A DNA stretch of 64,000 nucleotides from positions 496,001-560,000 of the forward strand of contig CBDHEM010000069.1 in NCBI GenBank assembly GCA_965261955.1, written 5' to 3'. This DNA comes from JABAAI01 sp965261955 (GTDB lineage Bacteria > Spirochaetota > Leptospiria > Leptospirales > Leptonemataceae). The notes beneath the pieces are model-generated. The model was not told where the DNA came from. It searched no databases and saw only the letters and a program-made list of their open reading frames with translations. The number at the start of each line of letters is the position of its first letter. The stretch's first letter is position 1. The position numbers were made by a program, and so were the translations under genes. Shown here in pieces: positions 56,171 to 64,000 of the stretch.

Positions 56171-57838
56171 TTAACGGGGTGGGTTGCCAATTTTACCTGT
56201 AGGGGGTGGTATATAAAGTACCTGCTTGGGATAAATTAAGTTAGGGTCATTAACCTTTCTCTTATTTGCCTGATAAATACGCTCCCACAAGTGGCCCTTC
56301 CCATATACTTCCACACGAGCAGCAATACACCACAAACAATCTGCTGGTCTTTTACCACGAACAGTATAACGCTTCCAACCGTCGGCTAACTCCTCCACCA
56401 AACCTCTACCATCACCAGTGAGAACGCCACGAGTCTCGCCTCCTTTCAGTGATCCTTGCCGCGAAGAAGCAATCAAATTTTGCTGCTCTATAACGACTTG
56501 TGCGAGACGAATCGCATCTTTTGACTCTTGAATGGACTCCACATAGTTCTGCTCATCTAAAAATTTTTCCGATGCCTCTATAGCCTCTTGTGCTGAAGCC
56601 ACTTGTTCTTTCAAGGCTTCTATTTTTTCTTCGCCTTCAGAAACGGACGCACTTTCTGTGGAGGGGACAACCTGCTTTTTCGAAGTATCTGTTTCTTCGC
56701 CTTCAGAAACGGACACACTTTCTGTGGAAGAGGCCACCTGCTTTTTCGAAGTGTCTGTTTCTTCGCCTTTAGAAGCGGACACACTTTCTGTGGAAGAGGC
56801 CACCTGCTTTTTCGAGCTTTCCGTCGTTTCTTCGCCTTTAGAAGCGGACACACTTTCCGTGGAAGGGGGCACTTGCTTTTTCGCAGTTTCTGTTTCTTCA
56901 CCTTCAGAAGCGGATGTACTTTCTACAGAAGGGATCTCTTTCTTCTCTGTTTTTTCCGTAAGATATTTTTCTATTTTCGATACAGACGATTTTGCAGAAA
57001 CCAAAAGCTTACGAGCATATTCCGGTGCCAAAGAAACGAGTAAATCATCTAGAGACTTCTGTAAGTCTCCTGCAAGCTTTAGAGCATCGCTATAACGTTC
57101 CTGTTTATATGCCTTTTCTGTCTTAGCTAGTTCGGCAATGGGTCCCTTCAATTGAAGGGTCGTTGCACCATACTCCTTCACTTTTTTGAAGGTCTCTTTC
57201 GCTGCCTGAATGGCCTCAGAAACATTTTGTGATTGAGACTTAGAAAGTTCGGCTACCTTATCTGAAACACCCTTAACTTCCTTATAGGATATAAGGGCAC
57301 TACGGTAATACCCAAGCGCCCTACGGCGTAACATATACTTCTCTTCTTTATTGGAACTGGATACAATACTCTGTTTGACCCCGTCACCCGTTGATTTTGC
57401 TTTTTCAGCCTTAGTAAAGAGACCTTTCGCTTTTTTATACTCTTCAGGATAGCTATCCACAGAACCTATTTTAGTCATCACTTCAATAGCATCTCCGGCC
57501 TCTGTCCGGCTCTTTTTTATTTGGACAGGGAGTGAGACTTCTCTGGCACTCATTGCCAAAAGAATTGCTTTTCTCGCTTCTTTCGAAGCATCCCCATATT
57601 CTTCATCCACCACTAGTCTCTGGGCATCCAATAAACTTTTTTCAGAATCACCATAGTCTTTAGCAGCTAAGTCGGCAGCCCCTTCCTCTTTCGCAGCAGA
57701 GAGCTGAAGCCTCGCCTCAGAAAGTTCTTGTTGAGGAAACTCCTTTGGACAATGCAACAAAGACAAAATCACTACAGAATATAGAACAATAAAAAGACTC
57801 CTCACCAAAAAAAAATTCCCAATACCTAATTTACCCAT
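56171..57838 (-). CDS. LysM-domain lipoprotein with repeated charged linker
   Basis: 555 aa. Lipobox SLLHC after a hydrophobic start (about 10-29). Residues about 35-270 are alpha-helical Ala/Lys-rich (AKEEGAADLAAKDYGDSEKS) of DUF4398-like type. From about 305 to 400 come five copies of a ~20-aa unit (STESVSASKGEET then SSKKQVA). The C-terminal LysM (VRGKRPADCLWCIAARVEVY, then IYPKQVLYIPP) binds peptidoglycan. An outer-membrane-anchored protein that grips the cell wall. The unit number is likely to vary between strains. Confidence 0.85.
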   Translation of the reverse strand: MGKLGIGNFFLVRSLFIVLYSVVILSLLHCPKEFPQQELSEARLQLSAAKEEGAADLAAKDYGDSEKSLLDAQRLVVDEEYGDASKEARKAILLAMSAREVSLPVQIKKSRTEAGDAIEVMTKIGSVDSYPEEYKKAKGLFTKAEKAKSTGDGVKQSIVSSSNKEEKYMLRRRALGYYRSALISYKEVKGVSDKVAELSKSQSQNVSEAIQAAKETFKKVKEYGATTLQLKGPIAELAKTEKAYKQERYSDALKLAGDLQKSLDDLLVSLAPEYARKLLVSAKSSVSKIEKYLTEKTEKKEIPSVESTSASEGEETETAKKQVPPSTESVSASKGEETTESSKKQVASSTESVSASKGEETDTSKKQVASSTESVSVSEGEETDTSKKQVVPSTESASVSEGEEKIEALKEQVASAQEAIEASEKFLDEQNYVESIQESKDAIRLAQVVIEQQNLIASSRQGSLKGGETRGVLTGDGRGLVEELADGWKRYTVRGKRPADCLWCIAARVEVYGKGHLWERIYQANKRKVNDPNLIYPKQVLYIPPPTGKIGNPPR

Positions 57839-57969
57839 AATTCAAAATCACCTCTTTACAAACTTAGTTTTCCAAAACACCCACAACGTTCCAATCAAAA
57901 AATAAAAACAAAACATAAAAAAAATAATCCAAAAAAGCTTTCCATAAAAAAACACCCTTCGTAATTTTT

Positions 57970-58305
57970 TTACTTCAAAGCAGCTATGGAAGCACCTTCT
58001 GTATCATCCATATCAAAAAAAGACGTGAGTTTAGTCAGTTCAAACACCTTACGAACCGAACCGGCCACATTACATATCCTTAAATTGCCTTGGTATTTTT
58101 TTAAGTTAGAAAAGCTAGAGATTAATGCACCTATACCGGATGAATCTATGTAAGATACCCCATCTAGATTTACAATTATCTTATATTTCTTTTCATCTAC
58201 AAGTTTCTGTACAGCCTCCTTCAGCTCAGGGGCATTATACAAATCTATCTCGCCAGTAATGGAAAGAATGACAATACCATCTTCTTCTCGATTAACCATT
58301 TCCAT
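57970..58305 (-). CDS. STAS-domain anti-sigma-factor antagonist
   Basis: 111 aa from ATG 58305 (MEMVNREEDG). One STAS domain: ILSITGEIDLYNAPELKEAV, VNLDGVSYIDSSGIGALISS with the phosphorylatable Ser in DSSG. Normally binds a sigma-factor-sequestering kinase and is switched by SpoIIE-type phosphatases; two SpoIIE-like membrane proteins are encoded at 16.6-20.6 kb but a link is unproven. A strong GGAGG lies 17 bp before this ATG, so an alternative upstream start cannot be excluded. First in the run of minus genes down to pepA. Confidence 0.85.
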   Translation of the reverse strand: MEMVNREEDGIVILSITGEIDLYNAPELKEAVQKLVDEKKYKIIVNLDGVSYIDSSGIGALISSFSNLKKYQGNLRICNVAGSVRKVFELTKLTSFFDMDDTEGASIAALK

Positions 58306-58483
58306 AATGTATAACGCAAAGCCCTCCTCAATAATCAACAATCGCATTCCAAACAAAACAAACCCACTTTAAAGTAGACTATGCATTCTTTTTACACATG
58401 TCCTCTCTGTCAAACTAACAGAGAGACTATCGCCACTCGGGCGTCCCCATACCGTCTACACAAGCTTTTTTTTATATTTTCAT

Positions 58484-58609
58484 GGAGAGTTGTTATAAAA
58501 TGCAAAAAAGAAAGAAAATGCGAGGATGTTGATAATTTTGTGTGCCTAAAGTTCATTGAAACGGCGTTTTACAGACACTTGTTTCTTTTTTGCATTTTAT
58601 AACAATTCC
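58484..58609. repeat. MITE-like element, copy 4
   Basis: 24-bp perfect inverted repeats (58490-58513 and 58582-58605, TTGTTATAAAATGCAAAAAA) extend outward to ATGGA on both sides with a two-base gap. Interior 68 bp, no coding capacity. Best preserved copy of the family. Confidence 0.8.
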
Positions 58610-59014
58610 ATTCTATACCCCCTCATTTCTTCATCTTGCGTGTCCGCTTTTTGGAGGGTAAGCTCATGTCCTTTACGTAGAAAAGTATACTCTTGGGAGC
58701 AATATCTAACATCAGCATCTGTTCTGTGTAGTGCAGCTAGCCATTCAAGTTGGTAGTCTTATCAAAAATAGATTTACCGCTATCGTATAAGCGTTCTTAT
58801 CAATAGATTTGGGAAATACCCGTATTCGTATCCATATCAATCCATTCAGAGCCGTCACTCACACAGACTATTTTCTTGGCTTTTGAAACAAGCCATTTGG
58901 AACGCTTTACGCTTGCGTCAATTCTCAAAGCAACTATAGTCCACCCCCGTTTGGGTCTAGAAAGTCTTTACAGCCAACCGCGTAGCCACACAGGGCGTTC
59001 CCTTTCCCTCTCCG
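58610..59014. other. intergenic stretch with possible decayed coding remnants
   Basis: The minus strand shows a short sensible run (SDGSEWIDMDTNTGISQI) around 58800-58860 interrupted by stops, perhaps a dead gene of unknown family. Nothing else recognised. Confidence 0.3.
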
Positions 59015-59119
59015 CTATCTCTGCCCCTTTATGATGTCCCCACAATCGACTTTTTTTGTATCGCCATCATTGCGGTTGATGTTGTTGGTGCCAAAGATAG
59101 TTTCACAGCCAGCACCGCT
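59015..59119 (-). pseudogene. 3' part of a GLUG-family gene, cut off by an IS
   Basis: Encodes YSGAGCETIFGTNNINRND then GDTKKVDCGDIIKGQR and stop. Continues at 60644 on the far side of the IS; joining the two parts restores the sequence seen at about 4890 in the large GLUG gene. Confidence 0.85.
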
Positions 59120-59125
59120 ATATAG

Positions 59126-60637
59126 TTAAGCTTGAAAAAGGCACTATATTAAGAAAATGCCATAACCCATATTTCCTTTTTTAAGGAAATATTAGTCAGA
59201 TATTGCGGAATAAATTTAAGCCAAGAAAAAGCTTTTAGCAATTTTCTCATATTAAAGCCAGCACCTAGTAAAACCGCATACATCTTATCACCTTCTTGCG
59301 TTAAGAGGTGATTTCGTCGTACACCTCCATCATTCTTCATGTGACCAATGATGGGTTCAATAGCGGCTCTTCTTTTCATCCACTTGCGTAAACTACGTTT
59401 CATTTTTTTCTTCCTCTTTGCGCCAACAATGTGAACTGTTATCCCATCTTTAACTTTCGCTCCTCTATAACCTCTATCCACAAAAACTTCTTTTACACTT
59501 AATGAATTGGGTAAAAACCTTTCTACCTGTTCTATGGCCGATGGTAATGTATGCCCATCAAAAGGATTACCATGTTTTGCCATCGCGCCTAAAACAAAGT
59601 TACCTTGACTACTTGTCACGTAACTTGCCTTACATCCAAATTCATACTTCTTATGCGTTTTTCCTTTAGAGATACATTCTACTTCCGGTGCATGTAAACT
59701 ATAAACTTTGTTTTTGCTATCCTTGGTTTGATCGTAAAGACGGTGAAGAAGACACAAAGAAGATTCATAATTTTTATGTAAGTCTATAGAATGTAATTTA
59801 CGCTCTACATCCCGTAAAACACGGCCAAAATAGGTTTTTAAGCTCTTTTGCTCACGCCTTGCAAGTCTGTATTTACGTCCTCTAAAATATCGGTTCTGCA
59901 TTAATAATGACTTTTTAGATAAACGAGAATAACTTTGGCGAAGACGAATATTATTTCTCTTAGCCAGTTCTGATAAATATTGTAAAGCTTTAAAATATAG
60001 TTTACCATCTGTTGGATATGTAATGGCCTTTTCCTGAACTGTTGTATCTACATTTACTTTTTGGACATGATGTCTACGCAGTAATTTATTAGAAAGAGCA
60101 CAACGAATTGTTTCTTCTAAAAGCTTTTCCATCCCTTTAGATTTTATACGCTTACGCCATCTGCTTAATGTGCTATGATCACAAGGAGCTTCCTGCTGGA
60201 ATTCTTGGTATCCGCAAAAGTGTTGCCAATAGACATTTTGAACCCATTTATCTAAAACACTTTCATCACTTTCATTAAATGTGGCTTTTAAGTAATGCAG
60301 TCCTACCATCAAGCGGGTTAACTTGGCTGGACGGCCATTGTCAGGACAATAGAGTTTACCAAATTCAGTATCAAACTTTTCCCAATCTATTTTCTGAGCT
60401 AAACGAAATAAGGGCTCATTATGATTGAGCATACCTTCCAAATTCGTCTTAAACAAGTCTCTTTGATAATCATTTTTTTTTTGAGCTAACATAGGGAACC
60501 TCTGAAAAATAATGCTTGAAAAACACAAGCTTTTGAACACCTTTTCGCAAAACCTTGCGATTATGGGTACTACTTTTTACTTCAGAATAGCTTATAAATG
60601 CGAAATATCCATAGTATTCTGGTTTTTCAAGGCTGAC
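59126..60637 (-). mobile_element. IS5-family insertion sequence, complete copy
   Basis: 1512 bp. Terminal inverted repeats: GTTAAGCTTGAAAAA at the left and, complemented, GTCAGCCTTGAAAAA at the right. Flanked by TATATA on both sides (59120-59125, 60638-60643), read as the target duplication, though its palindromic nature leaves its exact length open. One intact transposase gene. Truncated relatives are at 15768, 41021 and 46349. Confidence 0.9.
59149..60492 (-). CDS. IS5-family DDE transposase
   Basis: 447 aa from ATG 60492 (MLAQKKNDYQ), which has AGAGG 7 bp upstream; a further upstream ATG lacks a site. N-terminal PF05598-type domain (GRPAKLTRLMVGLHYLKATF; PCDHSTLSRWRKRIKSKG). DDE residues: D in NVDTTVQEKAI, D in VFVDRGYRGAK, E in AAIEPIIGHMKND. 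All three catalytic residues and the frame are intact, so it may still move, and it could also move the deletion derivatives in this window. Confidence 0.93.
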   Translation of the reverse strand: MLAQKKNDYQRDLFKTNLEGMLNHNEPLFRLAQKIDWEKFDTEFGKLYCPDNGRPAKLTRLMVGLHYLKATFNESDESVLDKWVQNVYWQHFCGYQEFQQEAPCDHSTLSRWRKRIKSKGMEKLLEETIRCALSNKLLRRHHVQKVNVDTTVQEKAITYPTDGKLYFKALQYLSELAKRNNIRLRQSYSRLSKKSLLMQNRYFRGRKYRLARREQKSLKTYFGRVLRDVERKLHSIDLHKNYESSLCLLHRLYDQTKDSKNKVYSLHAPEVECISKGKTHKKYEFGCKASYVTSSQGNFVLGAMAKHGNPFDGHTLPSAIEQVERFLPNSLSVKEVFVDRGYRGAKVKDGITVHIVGAKRKKKMKRSLRKWMKRRAAIEPIIGHMKNDGGVRRNHLLTQEGDKMYAVLLGAGFNMRKLLKAFSWLKFIPQYLTNISLKKEIWVMAFS

Positions 60638-60643
60638 TATATA

Positions 60644-60945
60644 GCACGGTGGGCAACTGACTCGTTGTACCAAAATCCCAGTTTCCCGTGCTTCCAATCC
60701 TTCCAATCGTTGCTTGTCCAGCCTGAAGCGGAGGCGAGGGCCGCGATTTGGGCGGCTGTTTGAGACACACAAACGGAGGACAAACACGATCCACTACCAA
60801 TGCCATTGGTACCAGAGGCATCTACAAAGTAGTTCTTTCCAGCTACAGAACGAGAAGAATAACCGATGAGCCCGCCGACATAAACGCCACTATCACAGCA
60901 CCCGTGGCATAGGTGTTGCTGATACTAGCTCTTTGGCGTTCACTC
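60644..60945 (-). pseudogene. 5'-side remnant of the IS-interrupted GLUG gene
   Basis: Holds one GLUG repeat (ISNTYATGAV, YVGGLIGYSSRSVAGKNYF), VDASGTNGIGSGSCLSS and CVSQTAAQIAALASASGWTS. Broken by a frameshift before YVGGLIG and by a duplicated 'gattggaag' near 60700. The N-terminal part with signal peptide is absent, so the gene was dead before or besides the IS insertion. Confidence 0.8.
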
Positions 60946-61130
60946 TTTCAATCATAATCGATTTCTTGTTTTCAGTTTTAGACAATACGAGTCATTTATA
61001 CTCCCTCTAATCATATAATGATGGGCTATATTTTCTACTCATGTAAATCCTCTCCAACTCGTTTTACAAAAGAGATTAGCATAATCAGGCCATACTGTAA
61101 AAGGTGGCTCAATTTGAGCCTCACTCTTAT
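60946..61130. other. intergenic
   Basis: No gene or repeat recognised. Confidence 0.4.
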
Positions 61131-62048
61131 TCAATATAGTTTTGCCTTAAAACCAGGAGCATTGGCAATTTGTGCACCACCTTTGCCTTTTTGAGTCAGT
61201 ACAAAAAGCCCTAGAGAATTAGCTTTTTTTTCTACTTCCTTTTTCATAACCAAGCCAGCAATACAAGCTATAATCTTATGGTTCTTGTACTGTGGGAAAT
61301 CAATTCTGAAGGCTGGTATTTGTTTGTTGATGAGATTTTCAAGATTTCTATTGCTTACTTTACTTTTCACTTCGACTATAGCTACGTATGTTCCATTCAT
61401 ACCTATCGAGTCATATTCACGCCCACTAATGGCTTTGACGCGTTGGCTTATACTAGTTAGCTTGATTCCCCTCTCTTGCATCAGGGGTTCTAGATTACGA
61501 TAAAATAAATCTTCAGCTATTTCGCCCTGAGTATTGCCTATTCCCCCCAACTCTTTAGCCATTTCAGCCAAGGCGACTTCTGTCTTTTGCTGGGCAAGTT
61601 CTGTCTTTTGCTGGGCAACTTCTGTTTTGCGGTGCTCCTTAGCCAATTCAGCCAAGGCAGCTTCTGTTTTTTGCTGGGCAACTTCTGTTTTGCGGTGCTC
61701 CTTAGCCAATTCAGCCAAGGCAGCTTCTGTTTTTTGCTGGGCAACCTCTGTTTTGCGGTGCTCCTTAGCTAATTCAGCCAAGGCAGCTTCTGTTTTTTGC
61801 TGAGCAACTTCTGTCTTTTGCTGGGCAACTTCTGTTTTGCGGTGCTCCTTAGCTAATTCAGCCAAGGCAGCTTCTGTTTTTTGCTGAGCAACTTCCGTCT
61901 TTTGCTGGGCAACTTCTGTTTTGCGGTGCTCCTTAGCCAATTCAGCCAAGGCAGCTTCTGTTTTTTGCTGAGCAAGTTCTGTTTTACGTTGATCCTTGGC
62001 CAGTTCGGCTAGGATGGCTTTAATCTCCTTAATTTCAGTGTCAGCCAT
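61131..62048 (-). CDS. coiled-coil protein with PD-(D/E)XK nuclease-like C-terminus
   Basis: 305 aa. Residues about 1-160 are a perfect-repeat coiled coil of 7-residue steps (AALAELAKEHRKTEVAQQKT), with 14- and 21-aa units. The C-terminal part (about 170-305) has EYDSIGMNGTYVAIVEVKSK, the D...ExK pattern of the PD-(D/E)XK fold, and resembles DUF3782-type proteins. Such proteins are common in cyanobacteria and some spirochaetes; the role is unknown, perhaps a DNA-processing or defence nuclease. Repeats in the DNA are almost identical, so length variation is expected. Confidence 0.75.
   Translation of the reverse strand: MADTEIKEIKAILAELAKDQRKTELAQQKTEAALAELAKEHRKTEVAQQKTEVAQQKTEAALAELAKEHRKTEVAQQKTEVAQQKTEAALAELAKEHRKTEVAQQKTEAALAELAKEHRKTEVAQQKTEAALAELAKEHRKTEVAQQKTELAQQKTEVALAEMAKELGGIGNTQGEIAEDLFYRNLEPLMQERGIKLTSISQRVKAISGREYDSIGMNGTYVAIVEVKSKVSNRNLENLINKQIPAFRIDFPQYKNHKIIACIAGLVMKKEVEKKANSLGLFVLTQKGKGGAQIANAPGFKAKLY
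61560..61985. repeat. 63-bp/21-bp tandem repeats in the coiled-coil gene
   Basis: Units of 63 bp contain the word 'tgttttgcggtgctcctta'; 21-bp sub-units contain 'cttctgtcttttgctgggca'. All multiples of three, so frame is kept when units are gained or lost. Confidence 0.8.
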
Positions 62049-62270
62049 TTGGAAATACCTCCTACGTGCTCAATACATACACTTTGTTTAACTTTGTCAA
62101 ATATTTAAATGCGGAAGAGAAATACAAGTTCTCTTAGCCTATCTTGAGAACATTTCGTAAGCGTTAAATTTAGCCGCCTTATGGTTGTACGTGTGCACAG
62201 TATCCTAGTGTATATATACAACGATTTCATACTCCATATTGGCAAATAAACACCATAAACACACAGCCCC

Positions 62271-62398
62271 TACCAGAATCGCCGCTTCAATCGTAAAAAT
62301 AAGTGAAGCTGGTTTTATCCACAAAACTTGTTTTATCCACGCTATCTCTGCCCCTTTATGATGTCTCCACAATCGACTTTTTTTGTATCGCCATCATT
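62271..62398. repeat. fragment of array A followed by a GLUG tail relic
   Basis: 'agaatcgccgcttcaatcg' and 'aagtgaagctggttttatcc' (about 62271-62341) are a single array A unit. At 62342-62398 the minus strand reads NDGDTKKVDCGDIIKGQR and stop, the alternative GLUG C-terminus. The same order as downstream of the other GLUG genes. Confidence 0.75.
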
Positions 62399-62440
62399 CA
62401 ACCGTGTAGCCGCACAGGGCGTCCCCTTCCCCTGCTTGCT

Positions 62441-64000
62441 CTATCTCTGCCCTGGGATAAGAGAACCACAAGCGGGCAGGGCTCCACTTCCACACCACCT
62501 TGGACCGGTAGTCGTTGGATTCTGGACATACTTGACAGCGGGAAACTGAGTCGTTGTACCAAAGTTCCAATTATTGCTTGCCCATCCAGTCACAGAGCTT
62601 ACGGCTTTTATCTCCGCTATAGTCTTTTTCTCACACGTACCCGAACACGATCCACCGCCAATGCCATTGGTGCCACCAGAGGCATCCACGAAATAATTTG
62701 TTCCACTCACACTCACACTCACACTCCCACTACCATAATTACTACTACCAAGACCACCCACCAGGCCGCCTTGATAACCACCACTACTCACAGTCTTCGC
62801 AGTCACAGCGCCTGTGGCATAGCTATTACTCACACTCATACTACCACTAGCACTAGCATTTTCACCAACAGAACTACCAAGATAACCCACCAGGCCGCCT
62901 ACTTCACCACCATTACTCACAGTATCCACATCCACATTACCCGTAGCATAGCTATTGCTCATACTCATACTCACACTACCACTACCACTACCATCATTAC
63001 TATAGCTAAATCTACCCACCAGTCCGCCTACGCTATAACCAGTATTCACATCCACATTACCTGTAGCATAGCTATTACTCACACTCATACTCACACTAGC
63101 ACTACCACTACTAAGACCACCCACCAGGCCGCCTACACCCTGTATAGTACCTACATAAGCGCCAGTAGTATTCATAGTATTCACAGTCACAGCACCTGTG
63201 GCATAGCTGTTACTTACACTACCAGAAGGACTCCCAAAGCTACCCATCAGGCCGCCTACATCACCACCTATAGTAGTAGTATTATCGAAACTAGGAATTA
63301 CAGCATTCACAGTATTCACAGTATTTACAGTCACAGTCACAGTCACATCACCCGTGGCATAGCTGTTACTCACACGAAGACTATCACTAGCAGAACCACC
63401 AGAGCCACCCACCAGCCCTCCGATACCATATACATAAGTATCTGCATCTCCATATGTATAACTACCAGTAGTACCATCACCAATCATATACGTCTCCACA
63501 GTCGCGGTCACGGTCGCAGTCGCAGTCACAGTCACAGCGGCATGGCTGTCACTTACGCTACCAGAAGCATATATCCAACCCACCAGGCCGCCTGCTCCAC
63601 CAATACCATTTGTAGCACCACTAGCACTACCACTCACAGTCACAGTCACATCACCTGTGGCATAGCTGTTACTTACGCTACCAGAACCATACATGCTCCC
63701 CACCAGACCCCCTACACCAACACCAGTGCCACTCATGTAAACGTTCTCTAACCCAACGTTCTTAATCTCAGCGTTGTTTGTATAAGCAAATAGACCTGCG
63801 CCATCGCTACTTGAACGATTCACATAGAGTTTCTTGATTTTGTAGCCAGCCCCATCAAAACTACCTTTGAAGGCAGTAGCTGTGGCCTCAGCCAAGGCTA
63901 CCGCCTCATCCTTAGCTTTAGTCTCAGTCAAAGTCCCTATGGGTTCAAAGCCCGTACAAGTGGCTGTAGCCCCGTTGCTACCGGTATAGGCGACGCAACC
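62441..64000 (-). CDS. GLUG-repeat surface protein, 5' end outside the window
   Basis: At least 519 aa, open to the window edge; the signal peptide and start lie beyond 64000. Begins here with GCVAYTGSNGATATCTGFEP (the block before TLTETKAKDEAV), then FKGSFDGAGYKIKKLYVNR and about nine GLUG repeats (VGGLVG then SNSYATG(D/N)V). These are richer in Val/Thr (TVTVT) and longer than in the left-hand GLUG proteins. It ends in the same CGSLIPGQR. It therefore belongs to a diverged sub-family with a common C-terminus. Likely surface-exposed lipoprotein by analogy. Confidence 0.85.
   Translation of the reverse strand, partial: GCVAYTGSNGATATCTGFEPIGTLTETKAKDEAVALAEATATAFKGSFDGAGYKIKKLYVNRSSSDGAGLFAYTNNAEIKNVGLENVYMSGTGVGVGGLVGSMYGSGSVSNSYATGDVTVTVSGSASGATNGIGGAGGLVGWIYASGSVSDSHAAVTVTATATVTATVETYMIGDGTTGSYTYGDADTYVYGIGGLVGGSGGSASDSLRVSNSYATGDVTVTVTVNTVNTVNAVIPSFDNTTTIGGDVGGLMGSFGSPSGSVSNSYATGAVTVNTMNTTGAYVGTIQGVGGLVGGLSSGSASVSMSVSNSYATGNVDVNTGYSVGGLVGRFSYSNDGSGSGSVSMSMSNSYATGNVDVDTVSNGGEVGGLVGYLGSSVGENASASGSMSVSNSYATGAVTAKTVSSGGYQGGLVGGLGSSNYGSGSVSVSVSGTNYFVDASGGTNGIGGGSCSGTCEKKTIAEIKAVSSVTGWASNNWNFGTTTQFPAVKYVQNPTTTGPRWCGSGALPACGSLIPGQR

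Overview
The window looks like a low-GC spirochaete chromosome, most likely related to Leptospirales (inference). Supporting traits are spirochaetal-style lipoboxes (for example YSAC, SLLHC), sensors with SpoIIE-like phosphatase and cyclic-nucleotide domains, DUF4105, DUF3015 and LysM envelope proteins, and a tmRNA without an encoded CCA end. Housekeeping genes are well preserved. The spaces between them are crowded with repeats, decayed genes and mobile elements.

Left part (1-16.5 kb): tmRNA (ssrA, minus strand), then two copies of one large module. Each copy is a hairpin-rich array A, a minus-strand GLUG-repeat lipoprotein gene (1628 and 721 aa), and a second hairpin-rich array B upstream of that gene. 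A truncated IS5-family copy ends this part. The same GLUG family returns at the right end: a wreck interrupted by the only intact IS copy (59.0-60.9 kb), and a gene that runs off the window edge (62.4-64 kb).

16.6-23.8 kb: a tightly overlapping four-gene operon (minus strand): a transporter-like protein with HEAT repeats and a cNMP domain, a membrane sensor with a propeller-like region, a stand-alone cNMP domain, and a SpoIIE-like protein. It looks like a signalling unit.

24.1-31.7 kb: the most interesting region, a locus of small exported polymorphic toxins. Four copies of one exported N-terminal module (two intact, two broken) carry different C-terminal ends. They are interleaved with at least eight immunity-type genes (Imm32-like duplicate, TPR, DUF4304, colicin-D-immunity-like, three tandem paralogues). 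Three of these are preceded by orphan toxin tails coupled to them by ATGA overlaps. A perfect inverted repeat sits exactly at the constant/variable border of the toxin genes, and one copy shows the scar of recombination there.

31.7-40.4 kb: housekeeping block. dapF, guaB and an IscU-like/pentapeptide fusion lie on plus; nusA-infB-rbfA-truB lies on minus. 40.7-58.4 kb: small lipoprotein, alpha/beta hydrolase, DUF4105 and DUF3015 proteins, two TPR proteins (one with NHL repeats), a GT2 glycosyltransferase, pepA, bcp, a LysM lipoprotein and a STAS anti-sigma antagonist. Two IS deletion derivatives and several short MITE-like elements are scattered among them.
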